35,253 nucleotides of DNA from positions 1 to 35,253 of the forward strand of contig JAOTSD010000040.1 of NCBI GenBank assembly GCA_030247555.1, written 5' to 3'. Both the position numbers and the translations under genes were made by a program. The DNA comes from Siculibacillus sp. (GTDB taxonomy: Bacteria > Pseudomonadota > Alphaproteobacteria > Rhizobiales > Ancalomicrobiaceae). Each line of letters opens with the position of its first letter. The stretch's first letter is position 1. A model generated the notes under the pieces. That model searched no databases. It saw only the letters and a list, made by a program, of their open reading frames with translations, and was not told the origin of the DNA. Shown here piece after piece: positions 8,405-17,700 of this stretch.

Positions 8405-9394
8405 TCAGCCGCCCCAGCGCAGGGTCAGGCCCGCATCTCCGGGGAAGCCGCCGGGAAAGTCGAGGATCTGTGCGGTGAGGCCGAAGCCGACCGGTTTCAG
8501 TTCCCGCTCCCATCGCAGGAAGATCTCCGCGGCGATGCCGCGCAGCGTCGTCGGCCACTGCGGGTCGGGCGCGTTGATGGCGCGACCGCGATCGGTGCAC
8601 AGATCGGAGGGAAAGCGCAACAGCAGGAGTTCGCGCTCGCCTTGGGCGGCGGCGGTGCGGGCGCGGTCGAGGAGGTCGCGCCAGGACGCTTCGTCGAGGC
8701 TGGCGGCGGCGAGTTCGGAGATGCGCCGGCGGCGCTCCTCCTCTCTGGCGCGCTCGACCGCCAGACGATGAACGCGCTGGTCGGCGTCCGCCCGTTCGAC
8801 CAACCGGCGGAAGGCGCCGGCGCTCAATCCCGGTTCGGCGCCGTCCGGCGCGGCGGAGGGCGCGGCGGGGACCGGCGGCGGGGCGAGGTCGGCTCGTGTC
8901 GGCGGCACGGTGCGATCGACCGGTTCGGCCGGCCGGTCCGTTTCGTCGCCGGGGATGTGGGCGCGAACCAGATCGCGCCGCGACACCACGCCGACCAGCC
9001 GCCCCTCGCGAGTGACGAAGACGCGTCCGATCCGCCGGTCGATGACCAGTTGGGCGACTTCGGCGAGGTCGGTGTCATCGGCGACGGTGATCGGGGCGCG
9101 ATGCGCCAGTTCACCGGCGGTGCGCGAAGCCGGCTCCACCGCCTCGAGGAAGTCGGCGGCGAGCGGCAGACCCTGGGCGAGGCGAGCGAGCCACTCGTCG
9201 CGCCGGGCGACGCGGTCGGCCGAATGCTGGCCGACGAGGTCCCATTCGCTGACCACCCCGACCGGTGCGCCGTCTGCGTCGACGACCGGCACACCGCTGA
9301 TCCGGTGGGTGAGCAGGATGCGTGCGACGGTCTCGACCGGCGTGTCCGGTCGGACGGTCGCGACATCCGTGGTCATGACGTCGCGTGCGAGCAT
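8405..9394 (-). CDS. CBS-domain pair protein with an uncharacterised C-terminal domain
   Basis: I chose the ATG at 9394 because GGAGGG sits 8 bases before it and the CBS pattern starts at once (MLARDVMTTDVATVRPDTPV). The resulting protein has 329 residues. Residues about 1-55 form the first CBS motif (ISGVPVVDADGAPVGVVSEWDLV) and about 97-160 the second (ITVADDTDLAEVAQLVIDRR, then GRLVGVVSRRDLVRAH). Such pairs bind adenine nucleotides. After a Pro/Ala-rich linker (about 165-205), residues about 210-329 form a distinct domain with a charged helix and the segments ELLLLRFPSDLCTDRGRAIN, FLRWERELKP and LDFPGGFPGDAGL. I cannot name this domain. The gene sits 79 bases after pta and 38 bases before the glycerate kinase, so a role sensing energy charge for acetate metabolism is an attractive inference, no more. 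Confidence 0.85.
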   Translation of the reverse strand: MLARDVMTTDVATVRPDTPVETVARILLTHRISGVPVVDADGAPVGVVSEWDLVGQHSADRVARRDEWLARLAQGLPLAADFLEAVEPASRTAGELAHRAPITVADDTDLAEVAQLVIDRRIGRVFVTREGRLVGVVSRRDLVRAHIPGDETDRPAEPVDRTVPPTRADLAPPPVPAAPSAAPDGAEPGLSAGAFRRLVERADADQRVHRLAVERAREEERRRRISELAAASLDEASWRDLLDRARTAAAQGERELLLLRFPSDLCTDRGRAINAPDPQWPTTLRGIAAEIFLRWERELKPVGFGLTAQILDFPGGFPGDAGLTLRWGG

Positions 9395-9473
9395 TTCCAC
9401 ATCCCTCCGATCCGGGCGCCCCGACCGCATCGCCTCCGGGACCCGCCCGACCGTGCGATCCGGCACGATCTCC

Positions 9474-11609
9474 TCACTCGGCCGCGGCACCGAAATCGCC
9501 ACGACGTGCCATCGCTTCGCCCGCCTCCGCCTGGATGGCGGTGAGCGCGATCGTATAGACGATGTCGTCGACGAGGGCGCCGCGCGACAGATCGTTGACC
9601 GGCTTGCGCAGCCCCTGGAGCATCGGGCCGACGGAGACGACGTTCGCCGAGCGCTGAACCGCCTTGTAGGTGGTGTTGCCGGTGTTGAGGTCGGGGAAGA
9701 CGAAGACGTTGGCGTGGCCGGCGACGGGGCTGTCCGGCGCCTTCTGGCGGCCGACGCTCTCCACCGATGCGGCGTCGTACTGGATCGGACCGTCTACGAC
9801 GAGGTCGGGGCGGCGCTCCTTCACCAAGCGGGTCGCCTCGCGCACCTTCTCGACGTCCGATCCCGAACCGGAAGCGCCCGTCGAGTAGGAGATCATGGCG
9901 ACGCGCGGCTCGATGCCGAAAGCGGCGGCGGAGTCGGCGGACTGGATGGCGATCTCCGCCAGTTCCGCCGCGCTCGGGTTCGGATTGATGGCGCAGTCGC
10001 CGTAGACCAACACCTGATCCGGCATCAGCATGAAGAAGACGCTCGACACGATCGACGAGCCGGGCGCCGTCTTGATCAACTGCAGGGCGGGTCGGACGGT
10101 GTTGGCGGTGGTGTGCACGGCGCCGGAGACGAGACCGTCGACGTGGCCTTCCGCCAACATCATGGTGCCGAGGACGACGGTGTCCTCGAGCCCCTTCTCC
10201 GCCTGCACGGCGGTCAGTCCCTTCGCCTTGCGGAGTTCGACCAGAGGCGCGACGTAGGCACCGCGGGCGGTCTCGGGATCGAGGATCTCGACACCTTCCG
10301 GCAGATCGATGCCGTGCGCGGCGGCGACGCTGCGGATGACGTCGGGCCTGCCGAGCAGGACGCAGCGCGCGATGCCCTTCTCGGCGCAGATGGCGGCGGC
10401 CCTCAGAGTGCGCGGCTCGTCGCCCTCCGGCAGGACGATGAGGCGGTTTGCGGCGCGCGCCGCCTCCACCAGCCGGTGGCGGAACACCGGCGGCGGCATC
10501 ATCGGCTCGACCGGCACGTGGAGACGGGAGACGAGCGGCGGCACGTCGATCTTCTCGGCGACGAAGGCGACGACCCGCTCCATGCGCTCCGCGTCGCCAC
10601 GGCCGACGTGGCGGGAGAGGTTGGCGAGGCGGGTGGCGGTGGTGAAGGTGTCGTCGGCGGTGCCGAGCAACGGCAGGCGGTCGAGCGGCGCCGAACGCAG
10701 CAGAGCGGCGATCTCGGGGGCGGGACGGCCGCCGCAGGTGAAGACGAAGCCGGCGAGCGGCATGCCCCGTTGGGCGACGAGCGCGGTGGCGAGGATGGCG
10801 TCGGAGCGGTCGGCGGGCGTGACCACCAAGGTTCCGGGACGCAGGTGGCCGATCAGCTTCTCCGGGCTGCGGGCGGCGACGAGCTGGTTCTCGATGCGAG
10901 CGGTCTCGATGTCGCCGCGATGCTGGATCTCGAAGCCGAGGGCCTCGGCCACGTCGAGGACCCGGGGGGCGGAGAGGCGCGGCTCGGTCGGCACGGCGGC
11001 GAGCACCGGCACCTCCATGCCAGCCGCGGTCAGCGTCCGCCGAATCGAGAGGGCTCGCGACATCGCCGGCGTACAATGGTTGATCAGCACCCCGGCGACG
11101 GGGCGGCGACCGTCGTCGCCATATTGTTCGATCGCCGAGGCGGTGGTGTCGGCGAGCGCCTCGACGGTGCGGTTGCCGCCGGCCAGCACGGGGATCAGGT
11201 CGGCGCCGAGCGAGCGGATCATCTCGGTGTTGAGGCGGGTGGCGATCTGGATGTCGGCGTCGGGGATCAATCCCTCGACCACGACGACGTCGTGATGACC
11301 GCGCACTCCGGCGGCGACCGCCACCACCTCCTCCATCAGGGCGGCGATCTGGCCGGAGCGGACCATCTCGGCGGCGTGGTCGAAGGGAATCGGATCGGGC
11401 GTCTCGGTACCGCACAGGGTGCGGGCGAAATGGCCGGCGAGGTCGGTGTCGCCGGCGGTCGCCTCGGGCTGGACGATCGGCTTGGCGAAGCCGACCTTCA
11501 TTCCGGCGAGCTGGAGGGCCCGGACGAGGCCCAGCGCCATCGAGGTGAGGCCGGTCTCACGCGAAACCGGGATCAGGAAGAAGGTATGGTGGGAAGCGGC
11601 GGAGTTCAT
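9474..11609 (-). CDS. pta: Phosphate acetyltransferase, long form
   Basis: The enzyme interconverts acetyl-CoA and acetyl phosphate. At 711 residues it matches the long proteobacterial form (E. coli Pta has 714). Residues about 1-200 are a BioD-like P-loop-type domain (TFFLIPVSRETGLTSMALGL), about 220-325 a DRTGG domain, and about 385-705 the catalytic PTA domain. The catalytic domain contains RLIVLPEGDEPRTLRAA, LVSGAVHTTANTVRPALQ, MLMPDQVLVYGDCAINPNP, SYSTGASGSG and NVFVFPDLNTGNTTYKAVQR. It starts 23 bases after ackA and is surely co-transcribed with it. The ribosome binding site is weak, so translation may depend on coupling to ackA. Confidence 0.97.
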   Translation of the reverse strand: MNSAASHHTFFLIPVSRETGLTSMALGLVRALQLAGMKVGFAKPIVQPEATAGDTDLAGHFARTLCGTETPDPIPFDHAAEMVRSGQIAALMEEVVAVAAGVRGHHDVVVVEGLIPDADIQIATRLNTEMIRSLGADLIPVLAGGNRTVEALADTTASAIEQYGDDGRRPVAGVLINHCTPAMSRALSIRRTLTAAGMEVPVLAAVPTEPRLSAPRVLDVAEALGFEIQHRGDIETARIENQLVAARSPEKLIGHLRPGTLVVTPADRSDAILATALVAQRGMPLAGFVFTCGGRPAPEIAALLRSAPLDRLPLLGTADDTFTTATRLANLSRHVGRGDAERMERVVAFVAEKIDVPPLVSRLHVPVEPMMPPPVFRHRLVEAARAANRLIVLPEGDEPRTLRAAAICAEKGIARCVLLGRPDVIRSVAAAHGIDLPEGVEILDPETARGAYVAPLVELRKAKGLTAVQAEKGLEDTVVLGTMMLAEGHVDGLVSGAVHTTANTVRPALQLIKTAPGSSIVSSVFFMLMPDQVLVYGDCAINPNPSAAELAEIAIQSADSAAAFGIEPRVAMISYSTGASGSGSDVEKVREATRLVKERRPDLVVDGPIQYDAASVESVGRQKAPDSPVAGHANVFVFPDLNTGNTTYKAVQRSANVVSVGPMLQGLRKPVNDLSRGALVDDIVYTIALTAIQAEAGEAMARRGDFGAAAE

Positions 11610-11632
11610 CGGGAGCTCTCGGTCGGATGGGA

Positions 11633-12862
11633 TCAGACGGCGCGGCGCGGCGGACGGTCGACGTCGACGAGGCCGGCGAGACGCGCGGCGTCCGCGGCGA
11701 TCGACCCTTCCTCGGCGGTGGGAACGACCACCACCACCGGGCCGGAGCCGCGCGAGATGCGGCCGGTGCGGCCGCCGACGCAGGCGGCGTTGGCGGTTTC
11801 GTCGAGCCGGATGCCGAAGACGGCGAGGCGTGCCGTCGTCATGGCGCGGATGCGGGTGGAGTTCTCGCCGATGCCGCCGGTGAAGACGACCGCGTCGAGG
11901 CGCGGCAGCGAGGTCGCGAGCCCACCGATGTGGCGGGCGAGGCGATGGACGAAGACCTCGAGCGCCAGAGCGGCGCCCTCGTGGCCCTCATCGGCGGCCG
12001 CCTCGAGGGTGCGGCAGTCGTTGGAGAGTTCCGAGAGGCCGAGGAGACCGCTCCGCTTGTTCAGCACCTCTTCGATCGCCGCGATGTCGCTCCCGGTCGC
12101 CCGCGCAACGTGGGCCGCGGCGCCGAAGTCGACGTCACCGGAGCGGGTCCCCATGACAAGACCCTCGAGCGGGGTGAGGCCCATGGTGGTGTCGACCGAC
12201 CGGCCGTTCACCACCGCCGTCGCGGAGGCGCCGTTGCCGAGGTGGGCGACGACGATGCCGTGGTCGTCGGCCGGCAGGCCGAGGTAGCGCACCGCTTCGG
12301 CCGAGACGTAGCGGTGCGAGGTGCCGTGGAAGCCGTAACGGCGAACGCCGTGGTCGCGGTACCAGGACATCGGAACGGCGTAGAAGGAAGCGGCGCGCGG
12401 CATGGTCTGGTGGAAGGCGGTGTCGAAGACGGCGACCTGCGGCACGCCCGGAAGGGCCGTCAGCGCGGCGCGGATGCCGACGAGATTGGCCGGATTGTGG
12501 AGCGGCGCCAGCGGCGAGCAGGCTTCGATCTCGGCGAGGATCTCCGGCGTGATGACCACGCTCTCGCGGAAGCGCTCGGCGCCGTGCACGACGCGGTGAC
12601 CGACCACTGCGACCCGTGAGAGGAGACCGGCGCGGTCGAGCCGGTCGAAGATCGCCGTCAGCGCGCCGGTGTGGTCGTTCGCTTCGAGATCGACGACGGT
12701 CTTCGCCCCGTTGTCGCGGACGACGATGCGGGCCTCGGGGAGTCCGAGGCATTCGGCGACGCCGGAGACGAGCGCAGGACCGCCGGTGGCACCGAGCAGG
12801 GTGAACTTCAGCGAGGAGGAACCGGAGTTCACGACGAGGACGAGGCGGGGCGAGGGAAGCAT
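11633..12862 (-). CDS. ackA: Acetate kinase
   Basis: The enzyme makes ATP and acetate from acetyl phosphate and ADP, and with Pta forms the acetate branch of fermentation. The 409-residue protein is of normal length and carries the acetokinase signatures VLVVNSGSSSLKF near the N terminus, GHRVVHGAERF, PLHNPANLVGI, VAVFDTAFHQTMP, YGFHGTSHRYVS, VAHLGNGASA, GLTPLEGLVMGTRSGDVD and TGGIGENS. It lies between pflA (33-base gap) and pta (23-base gap) on the same strand, so pyruvate cleaved by PflB can be taken through acetyl-CoA to ATP by adjacent gene products. Confidence 0.97.
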   Translation of the reverse strand: MLPSPRLVLVVNSGSSSLKFTLLGATGGPALVSGVAECLGLPEARIVVRDNGAKTVVDLEANDHTGALTAIFDRLDRAGLLSRVAVVGHRVVHGAERFRESVVITPEILAEIEACSPLAPLHNPANLVGIRAALTALPGVPQVAVFDTAFHQTMPRAASFYAVPMSWYRDHGVRRYGFHGTSHRYVSAEAVRYLGLPADDHGIVVAHLGNGASATAVVNGRSVDTTMGLTPLEGLVMGTRSGDVDFGAAAHVARATGSDIAAIEEVLNKRSGLLGLSELSNDCRTLEAAADEGHEGAALALEVFVHRLARHIGGLATSLPRLDAVVFTGGIGENSTRIRAMTTARLAVFGIRLDETANAACVGGRTGRISRGSGPVVVVVPTAEEGSIAADAARLAGLVDVDRPPRRAV

Positions 12863-12895
12863 GACGGTGGAGTCCCGGCAGGAGAGGTGGCGCCG

Positions 12896-13702
12896 TCAGT
12901 CGGCCTTCAGGCCGCGGGCGCGGAAGATGCGACGAACCCGTTCGGTGAGTTCGGGGGTCGGCGGTTCGGTGTCGGCGAGCGTGTAGGGGATGCCTTCGGC
13001 CTTCCATTTGAATTCGCCGAGCTTGTGGAACGGCAGAACGTCGACCCGTTCGACGTTGCCGAGCCGAGCCGCGAAGTCGGCGAGACCGGAGATCTCGCCC
13101 ATCCGGTCGGTCAGACCGGGGACGAGGACGTAGCGCAACCACACCGGCTTGCCCATCGCCGCCAGCCGTTCGGCGAAGGCGAGAGTCGGCGCGAGCGCGG
13201 CACCGGTGAGGTCATGATACGTCTTCTCGGTGAACGCTTTGATGTCGAGCAAAACCAGGTCGACGTCGGCGAGAAGAAAATCGTCGGCCGCCCGGCCGAG
13301 ATGGCCCGCCGTGTCGAGGGCGGTGTGGAGGCCCATCTCCTTCGACCCGCGCAGGACGGCGTGGGTGAAGTCGGGCTGGACCAGCGGTTCGCCGCCCGAC
13401 AGCGTCACCCCACCCTTGGCGTGGATCAGGAACTTGGCGTAGCGCGCGATCTCGGCGAGCACCTCGCGCGAGGTGGTCGGCCGACCGTGGTGCATGTGCC
13501 AGCTGTCCGGATTGTGACAATACCGGCAGCGCAACAGGCAGCCGGCCAAGAACAGCACGAAGCGGATCCCCGGCCCGTCGACCGCGCCGCCGGTCTCGGT
13601 GGAATGAACCCAACCGCTTATCGCCGGCCTGACCGCGCGCAGGCCCGAAGGTCGACACGCGGCCGTGTCCCAGCCCGCCGGCGGTCGTTCAATGGAGGCC
13701 AT
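12896..13702 (-). CDS. pflA: Pyruvate formate-lyase activating enzyme (radical SAM)
   Basis: This enzyme installs the glycyl radical on PflB using S-adenosylmethionine and a 4Fe-4S cluster. The cluster motif C-X3-C-X2-C is complete at Cys55, Cys59 and Cys62 ([15 protein letters not shown]). Family segments follow: [44 protein letters not shown] and [12 protein letters not shown]. The protein has 268 residues against 246 in E. coli. The extra length is a 28-residue N-terminal leader before the conserved segment [21 protein letters not shown]. The ATG at 13702 overlaps the end of pflB by 14 bases, suggesting translational coupling. A later start cannot be excluded, but no good ATG is available. 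Confidence 0.96.
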   Translation of the reverse strand: MASIERPPAGWDTAACRPSGLRAVRPAISGWVHSTETGGAVDGPGIRFVLFLAGCLLRCRYCHNPDSWHMHHGRPTTSREVLAEIARYAKFLIHAKGGVTLSGGEPLVQPDFTHAVLRGSKEMGLHTALDTAGHLGRAADDFLLADVDLVLLDIKAFTEKTYHDLTGAALAPTLAFAERLAAMGKPVWLRYVLVPGLTDRMGEISGLADFAARLGNVERVDVLPFHKLGEFKWKAEGIPYTLADTEPPTPELTERVRRIFRARGLKAD

Positions 13703-15971
13703 GGAAGGTCCGAGAGATGACGTCGAGCTGTTGCTCGCGCGTCAACTTCACGAAGTTCACCGCATAACCGGAGACCCGGATGGTCAGCTGCGGATACTTC
13801 TCCGGATGGTCCATCGCGTCGAGGAGCGTCTCACGATCGAAGACGTTGACGTTGATGTGATGACCGCCCTGGAAGACGTAGCCGTCGAGGAGGCCGGTGA
13901 GGTTGGCGATGCGGTCGCGCCGAGCGGAGCCGAGCGCGCTCGGGACGATGGTGAAGGTGTAGGAGATGCCGTCCTGGGCGTGGGCGTAGGGCAGCTTGGC
14001 CACCGAGGCCATCGAAGCGAGCGGCCCCTTGACGTCGCGGCCGTGCATCGGATTGGCGCCCGGCGCGAAGGGCTCGCCGGCCTTGCGGCCGTCCGGCGTG
14101 TTGCCGGTCTTCTTGCCGTAGACGACGTTGGAGGTGATGGTCAGCACCGACTGGGTCGGCACCGCGCCGCGGTAGGTCTTCTGCTTGCGCAGCGCCGCCA
14201 TGAAGGTCTCGACCAGCCACACGGCGATGTCGTCGACCCGGTCGTCGTCGTTGCCGAAGGCGGGCCAGTCGCCTTCGATCCGATAGTCGACGACGAGGCC
14301 GCGGGCGTCGCGGATCGCCGTGACCTTCGCGTGTCTGATGGCGGAGAGCGCGTCGGCGGCGACCGAGAGCCCGGCGATGCCGCAGGCCATGGTCCTGAGC
14401 ACGTCGCGATCGTGCAGCGCCATCTCCAGCCGCTCGTACATGTACTTGTCGTGGCTGTAGTGGATGGCGTTGAGGGCACCGACGTAGACCTTGGCCAGCC
14501 AATTCATCATCGGCACCAACTTGGCGACGACGTCGTCGTACTCCAGCACCTCGCCCGTGACCGCGGCGAAGGTCGGACCGATCTGCTCGCCCGACAACTC
14601 GTCGCGGCCGCCGTTGATGGCGTAGAGCAGCGTCTTGGCGAGGTTCGCCCGGGCGCCGAAGAACTGCATCTGCTTGCCGATCCGCATGGCCGAGACGCAA
14701 CAGGCGATGCCGTAGTCGTCGCCCCACCAGGGCCGCATCAGGTCGTCGCTCTCGTACTGGATCGACGAGGTATCGATCGAGATCTCGGCGCAGAAGTCCT
14801 TGAAGCCCGCGGGCAGGCGCTCCGACCACAGGACGGTGAGATTCGGCTCGGGCGCCGGGCCGAGGGTGCGCAGGGTGTGGAGGAAGCGGAAGGACGACTT
14901 CGTCACCAGCGGGCGACCGTCGAGACCCATGCCGCCGATCGCTTCGGTCACCCAGGTCGGATCGCCGGAGAAGAGCTGGTCGTAGTCGGGCGTGCGCAGG
15001 AAGCGGACGATGCGGAGCTTCATGACGAAGTGGTCGATCAGTTCCTGCGCGCCGGCCTCGTCGAGCGTGCCTTCGTCGAGATCGCGCTCGATGTAGACGT
15101 CGAGGAAGCTCGACACCCGGCCGAGCGACATGGCGGCGCCGTTCGCCTCCTTCACCGCGGCGAGATAGGCGAAGTGGGTCCACTGCACCGCCTCGCGGGC
15201 ATTCGCCGCCGGTCGCGACACGTCGAAGCCGTAGGTCCTCGCCATCGCCACGAGTTCCTTCAGCGCCCGGATCTGCTCGGCGATCTCCTCGCGCAGGCGC
15301 AGCACGGCGTCGTCGAGCGCGTCGAGCTCGAGGCTCGCGCCTTGCGCCTTCTTGTCCTCGATCAGCCGGGTGACGCCGTAGAGGGCGACGCGTCGGTAGT
15401 CGCCGATGATGCGGCCGCGGCCGTAGGCGTCGGGAAGCCCGGTGATGACGCCCGACCTGCGGCACTTCAACGCCTCGGGGGTGTAGACGTCGAAGACGCC
15501 GTCGTTGTGGGTCTTGCGGATCGTCGGGAAGGTCCGCTCGAGTTCGCCGGCGGGCGGGAAACCGTAGGCCTCGAGGCCGCTCTTGACCATGCGCCAGCCG
15601 CCGAAGGGCATGATCGCCCGCTTCAGCGGCGCATCGGTCTGCAGGCCGACGATGGTCTCGAGCTCGCGGTCGATGTAACCGGGGCCGTGAGCGACGATCG
15701 TCGAGACACGCGTGGAATCGACGTCGAGAACGCCCCCGGCCTTCCGTTCGGCGTCGAGCAGAGCGCGAACATTCGCCCACAGAGCCTCGGTGCGCGCCGT
15801 CGCCGGGGCGAGGAAAGAACCGTCGCCGTCATGGGGCGCGACGTTGCGCTGGATGAAGTCGCGAACATCGATCTCACGCGTCCATCCGCCGTCTACGAAA
15901 CCGCGCCAGGGCGAAGCCGCCGCGGCGTCGGCGGTGGTGAGTTCTTCCGCCCCGATGGAATGGATGTTCAT
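13689..15971 (-). CDS. pflB: Formate C-acetyltransferase (pyruvate formate-lyase)
   Basis: PflB converts pyruvate and CoA to formate and acetyl-CoA without oxygen. From the ATG at 15971, preceded by GAGG, it has 760 residues, the same length as E. coli PflB. The adjacent active-site cysteines are Cys424-Cys425 (GIACCVSAM) and the glycyl-radical residue is Gly735 (RVSGYAVNF), matching E. coli Cys418-Cys419 and Gly734. The frame stays open upstream to 16259, but those 96 residues look nothing like the family and cross the promoter region, so I exclude them. It heads the pflB-pflA-ackA-pta run, an oxygen-sensitive system that implies growth with little or no oxygen. I could not find a clear FNR box upstream. 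Confidence 0.97.
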   Translation of the reverse strand: MNIHSIGAEELTTADAAAASPWRGFVDGGWTREIDVRDFIQRNVAPHDGDGSFLAPATARTEALWANVRALLDAERKAGGVLDVDSTRVSTIVAHGPGYIDRELETIVGLQTDAPLKRAIMPFGGWRMVKSGLEAYGFPPAGELERTFPTIRKTHNDGVFDVYTPEALKCRRSGVITGLPDAYGRGRIIGDYRRVALYGVTRLIEDKKAQGASLELDALDDAVLRLREEIAEQIRALKELVAMARTYGFDVSRPAANAREAVQWTHFAYLAAVKEANGAAMSLGRVSSFLDVYIERDLDEGTLDEAGAQELIDHFVMKLRIVRFLRTPDYDQLFSGDPTWVTEAIGGMGLDGRPLVTKSSFRFLHTLRTLGPAPEPNLTVLWSERLPAGFKDFCAEISIDTSSIQYESDDLMRPWWGDDYGIACCVSAMRIGKQMQFFGARANLAKTLLYAINGGRDELSGEQIGPTFAAVTGEVLEYDDVVAKLVPMMNWLAKVYVGALNAIHYSHDKYMYERLEMALHDRDVLRTMACGIAGLSVAADALSAIRHAKVTAIRDARGLVVDYRIEGDWPAFGNDDDRVDDIAVWLVETFMAALRKQKTYRGAVPTQSVLTITSNVVYGKKTGNTPDGRKAGEPFAPGANPMHGRDVKGPLASMASVAKLPYAHAQDGISYTFTIVPSALGSARRDRIANLTGLLDGYVFQGGHHINVNVFDRETLLDAMDHPEKYPQLTIRVSGYAVNFVKLTREQQLDVISRTFHGLH

Positions 15972-16341
15972 CTGTCCGACCTCGTACCGCCGTGCGACGG
16001 GTACGACCCGATCGCGGCGTCTTCTTCCGGTCTCGAGGTATTCCGGATCGAATCGACCGGACTCACCGTCTCGACCATGATGACGTATGAATACGTATTC
16101 TGTCGTTCGAGTGACTGTTACCGCTGTCAGGGAGAGAAGCCAAGTCCGCGCTTCATACCCACTTCTCGAGCAGATCGAACGAATTGGCGATTTCTCCCGG
16201 AGTTTCAAAGGGAGGGGCGGCTCCACGGTGTTCGGCGCAAATGCCAGCCATGCGTTCATGTTATGCGTAGAGATGCGCGAAATGCAAAATATGCAGATCT
16301 CTCCTCTCGACGCCGCATGGCGCGGCGCTTCGAGACGCGGC
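15972..16341. other. Regulatory gap upstream of pflB
   Basis: This 370-base region separates pflB from the AEC transporter gene, both on the minus strand. It is AT-richer than its surroundings, above all at 16083-16100 and 16255-16305. It contains a 12-base palindrome (listed separately) and four copies of ATGC spaced 9-10 bases apart (16263, 16273, 16282, 16291). I searched by eye for TTGAT-N4-ATCAA and found no good match. A weak sigma-70-like pair (TTGCAT, 16 bases, CATAAC) can be read on the minus strand near 16260-16290, with low confidence. No gene is supported here. Confidence 0.55.
16083..16100. promoter_or_regulatory. Overlapping palindromes in the pfl upstream region
   Basis: GAATACGTATTC at 16089-16100 is a perfect 12-base palindrome, and ACGTAT-GA-ATACGT at 16083-16096 is a second, overlapping inverted repeat. 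They lie 112-129 bases upstream of the pflB start in an AT-rich patch. This shape suits a dimeric regulator, but I cannot name one. Confidence 0.4.
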
Positions 16342-17286
16342 TCAGGTCAGGATCCAGAGCCAGGCGGTGGAGGTGAAGGCGCCGGCGACGGTGGTCAGGA
16401 CGACGATGCCCGCCCCGAGGGATCGACCGACCCCGTACTGCACGGCGAAGAGATGGACGTTCACTCCGGCGGGCACACCGGCGAGCACCGCCAGCGGGCC
16501 GAGCGTGGCGGCATCGAGGCGCAGAGCCGCCCCGACGGCCAGCAGCAGGGCGGGCATCACCACCAATTTGATCGCCGTCGCGGCGATCGCCGGGCCGAGA
16601 TCGCGCCCGAGGCCGGCCGTCGTCAGCCCGGCGCCGAGCGCCACCAGCGCCATCGGTCCGGCGGCCCGGGCGACGGCGCCCACCGCCTGCTGCACCGGGC
16701 CGGGAAGCCCGAGGCCGACGAGGCGCAACACCACCGCCGCGACGATCGCCATGACGATGGCGTTGCCGAGGAGGTTGCGGGCGACACGCATCACGACCGC
16801 CGCCGCGGAGGCGGGCGCGGCGCCGTCCGAGATGCGGCCGGCGCGCTCCATCAGTACGGTCCCGGCGGTCAACATCACCGGCAGGTGGATCGAGATCAGG
16901 ATGGTCACGATCACCACGCCGTGGGCACCGAAGGCGCGCTCGGCGAGCGGCAGGCCGACGAAGGCGGAATTGGCGAAGGCCGAACCGATGCCGGCGATCA
17001 CCGCCCGGCGCGGATCGCGGCCGAAGCCGCGCCGCGCCACCAGGTGCCCGAGGATCCAGGCCAGACCGGCGGCCGGGAAGTAGCAGATCCACAGGAGCCA
17101 GGGCGACAGGCCCGTGAGGTCGGCGTGCAACAGCGTGTCGAAGACGAGGAAGGGGATGCCGATCCGCGCCGCGAAGGTCGACAGCACCTCGCCGGCCCGT
17201 TCGTCGAGGATGCCGCGCGCCACGGCGAAGGCACCGAGGGCGATCAGCAGGAAGATGGGGGCGACGGCTTCGAAGGCGGCGGGCAC
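16342..17286 (-). CDS. AEC-family (auxin efflux carrier type) transporter
   Basis: This 314-residue integral membrane protein has about ten hydrophobic segments in two halves, as in the auxin efflux carrier family. The first helix is [20 protein letters not shown]. Typical family segments are [29 protein letters not shown] and the C-terminal [19 protein letters not shown]. Bacterial members have been linked to malonate, malate or other organic acid transport, but the sequence does not show the substrate. It sits upstream of pflB on the same strand (370-base gap) and divergent from ppc, so an organic acid linked to fermentation or C4 metabolism is a reasonable guess. Confidence 0.88.
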   Translation of the reverse strand: MPAAFEAVAPIFLLIALGAFAVARGILDERAGEVLSTFAARIGIPFLVFDTLLHADLTGLSPWLLWICYFPAAGLAWILGHLVARRGFGRDPRRAVIAGIGSAFANSAFVGLPLAERAFGAHGVVIVTILISIHLPVMLTAGTVLMERAGRISDGAAPASAAAVVMRVARNLLGNAIVMAIVAAVVLRLVGLGLPGPVQQAVGAVARAAGPMALVALGAGLTTAGLGRDLGPAIAATAIKLVVMPALLLAVGAALRLDAATLGPLAVLAGVPAGVNVHLFAVQYGVGRSLGAGIVVLTTVAGAFTSTAWLWILT

Positions 17287-17700
17287 GGGTCGTTCCTCGC
17301 GGCGGCGGGGCGGTCCGGGAGCGAACCGCCCGGCCGGACCCGCTTCGGCCGAGATACCGCGCGTGCGGCGGCGATTCCACCCGCGATGTTCGAAATCTCG
17401 TCATCGAACGCGGCGATGCTCGACGAATGCGCAGCCGGCCGGATCACCTTCGAGGGCATTCGCCACCCGGCCGGCGGGGCGTCGGAACGGGTGCGAGCCG
17501 AATACCGCGCCGATTCGCGCCCCTTTTCGCCCGGCCGGATGCCGCGGCGGTAGAGCGGAGCGGCTGCGGCGAGATCACATCCGGCGCTGGCACGAATTCT
17601 GTAATAAGTGATTTCTCGGAGTCGGCCGTCTCCCCGCCGGCGACGAGGCTCCGTCGACGGCCCGACGGCGCCGATCGATGTCACCTGAGGAAATCCGCCG
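17287..17700. other. Divergent promoter region between the AEC transporter and ppc
   Basis: These 414 bases hold the 5' regions of both genes. GGTCCGG (17312-17318) and CCGGACC (17334-17340) form a stem with a 15-base loop in the transporter leader. A perfect sigma-54 -24 half (TGGCACG at 17588-17594) lies 107-113 bases before ppc, but its -12 partner reads CTGTA rather than TTGCW, so I do not call a promoter. The ppc ribosome binding site (TGAGGAAA) lies near 17683-17690. A possible 55-codon frame at 17386-17553 has no ribosome binding site and is not called. Confidence 0.5.

Noticed and set aside
15972-16259. 96-residue N-terminal extension of pflB
   Set aside because: The extension has no family similarity, the ATG at 15971 has a ribosome binding site and gives exactly the usual 760 residues, and the region looks like promoter DNA.
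16087-17553. 488-codon plus-strand open frame opposite the AEC transporter
   Set aside because: It is antisense to a clear ten-helix membrane protein and has the Gly/Arg/Asp/His-rich composition of a GC-rich shadow.
17386-17553. Possible 55-residue protein between the AEC transporter and ppc
   Set aside because: No ribosome binding site and no recognisable feature; the open frame is short for this GC content.
17588-17603. Possible sigma-54 promoter before ppc
   Set aside because: The -24 half TGGCACG is perfect, but the -12 position reads CTGTA, lacking the required GC.
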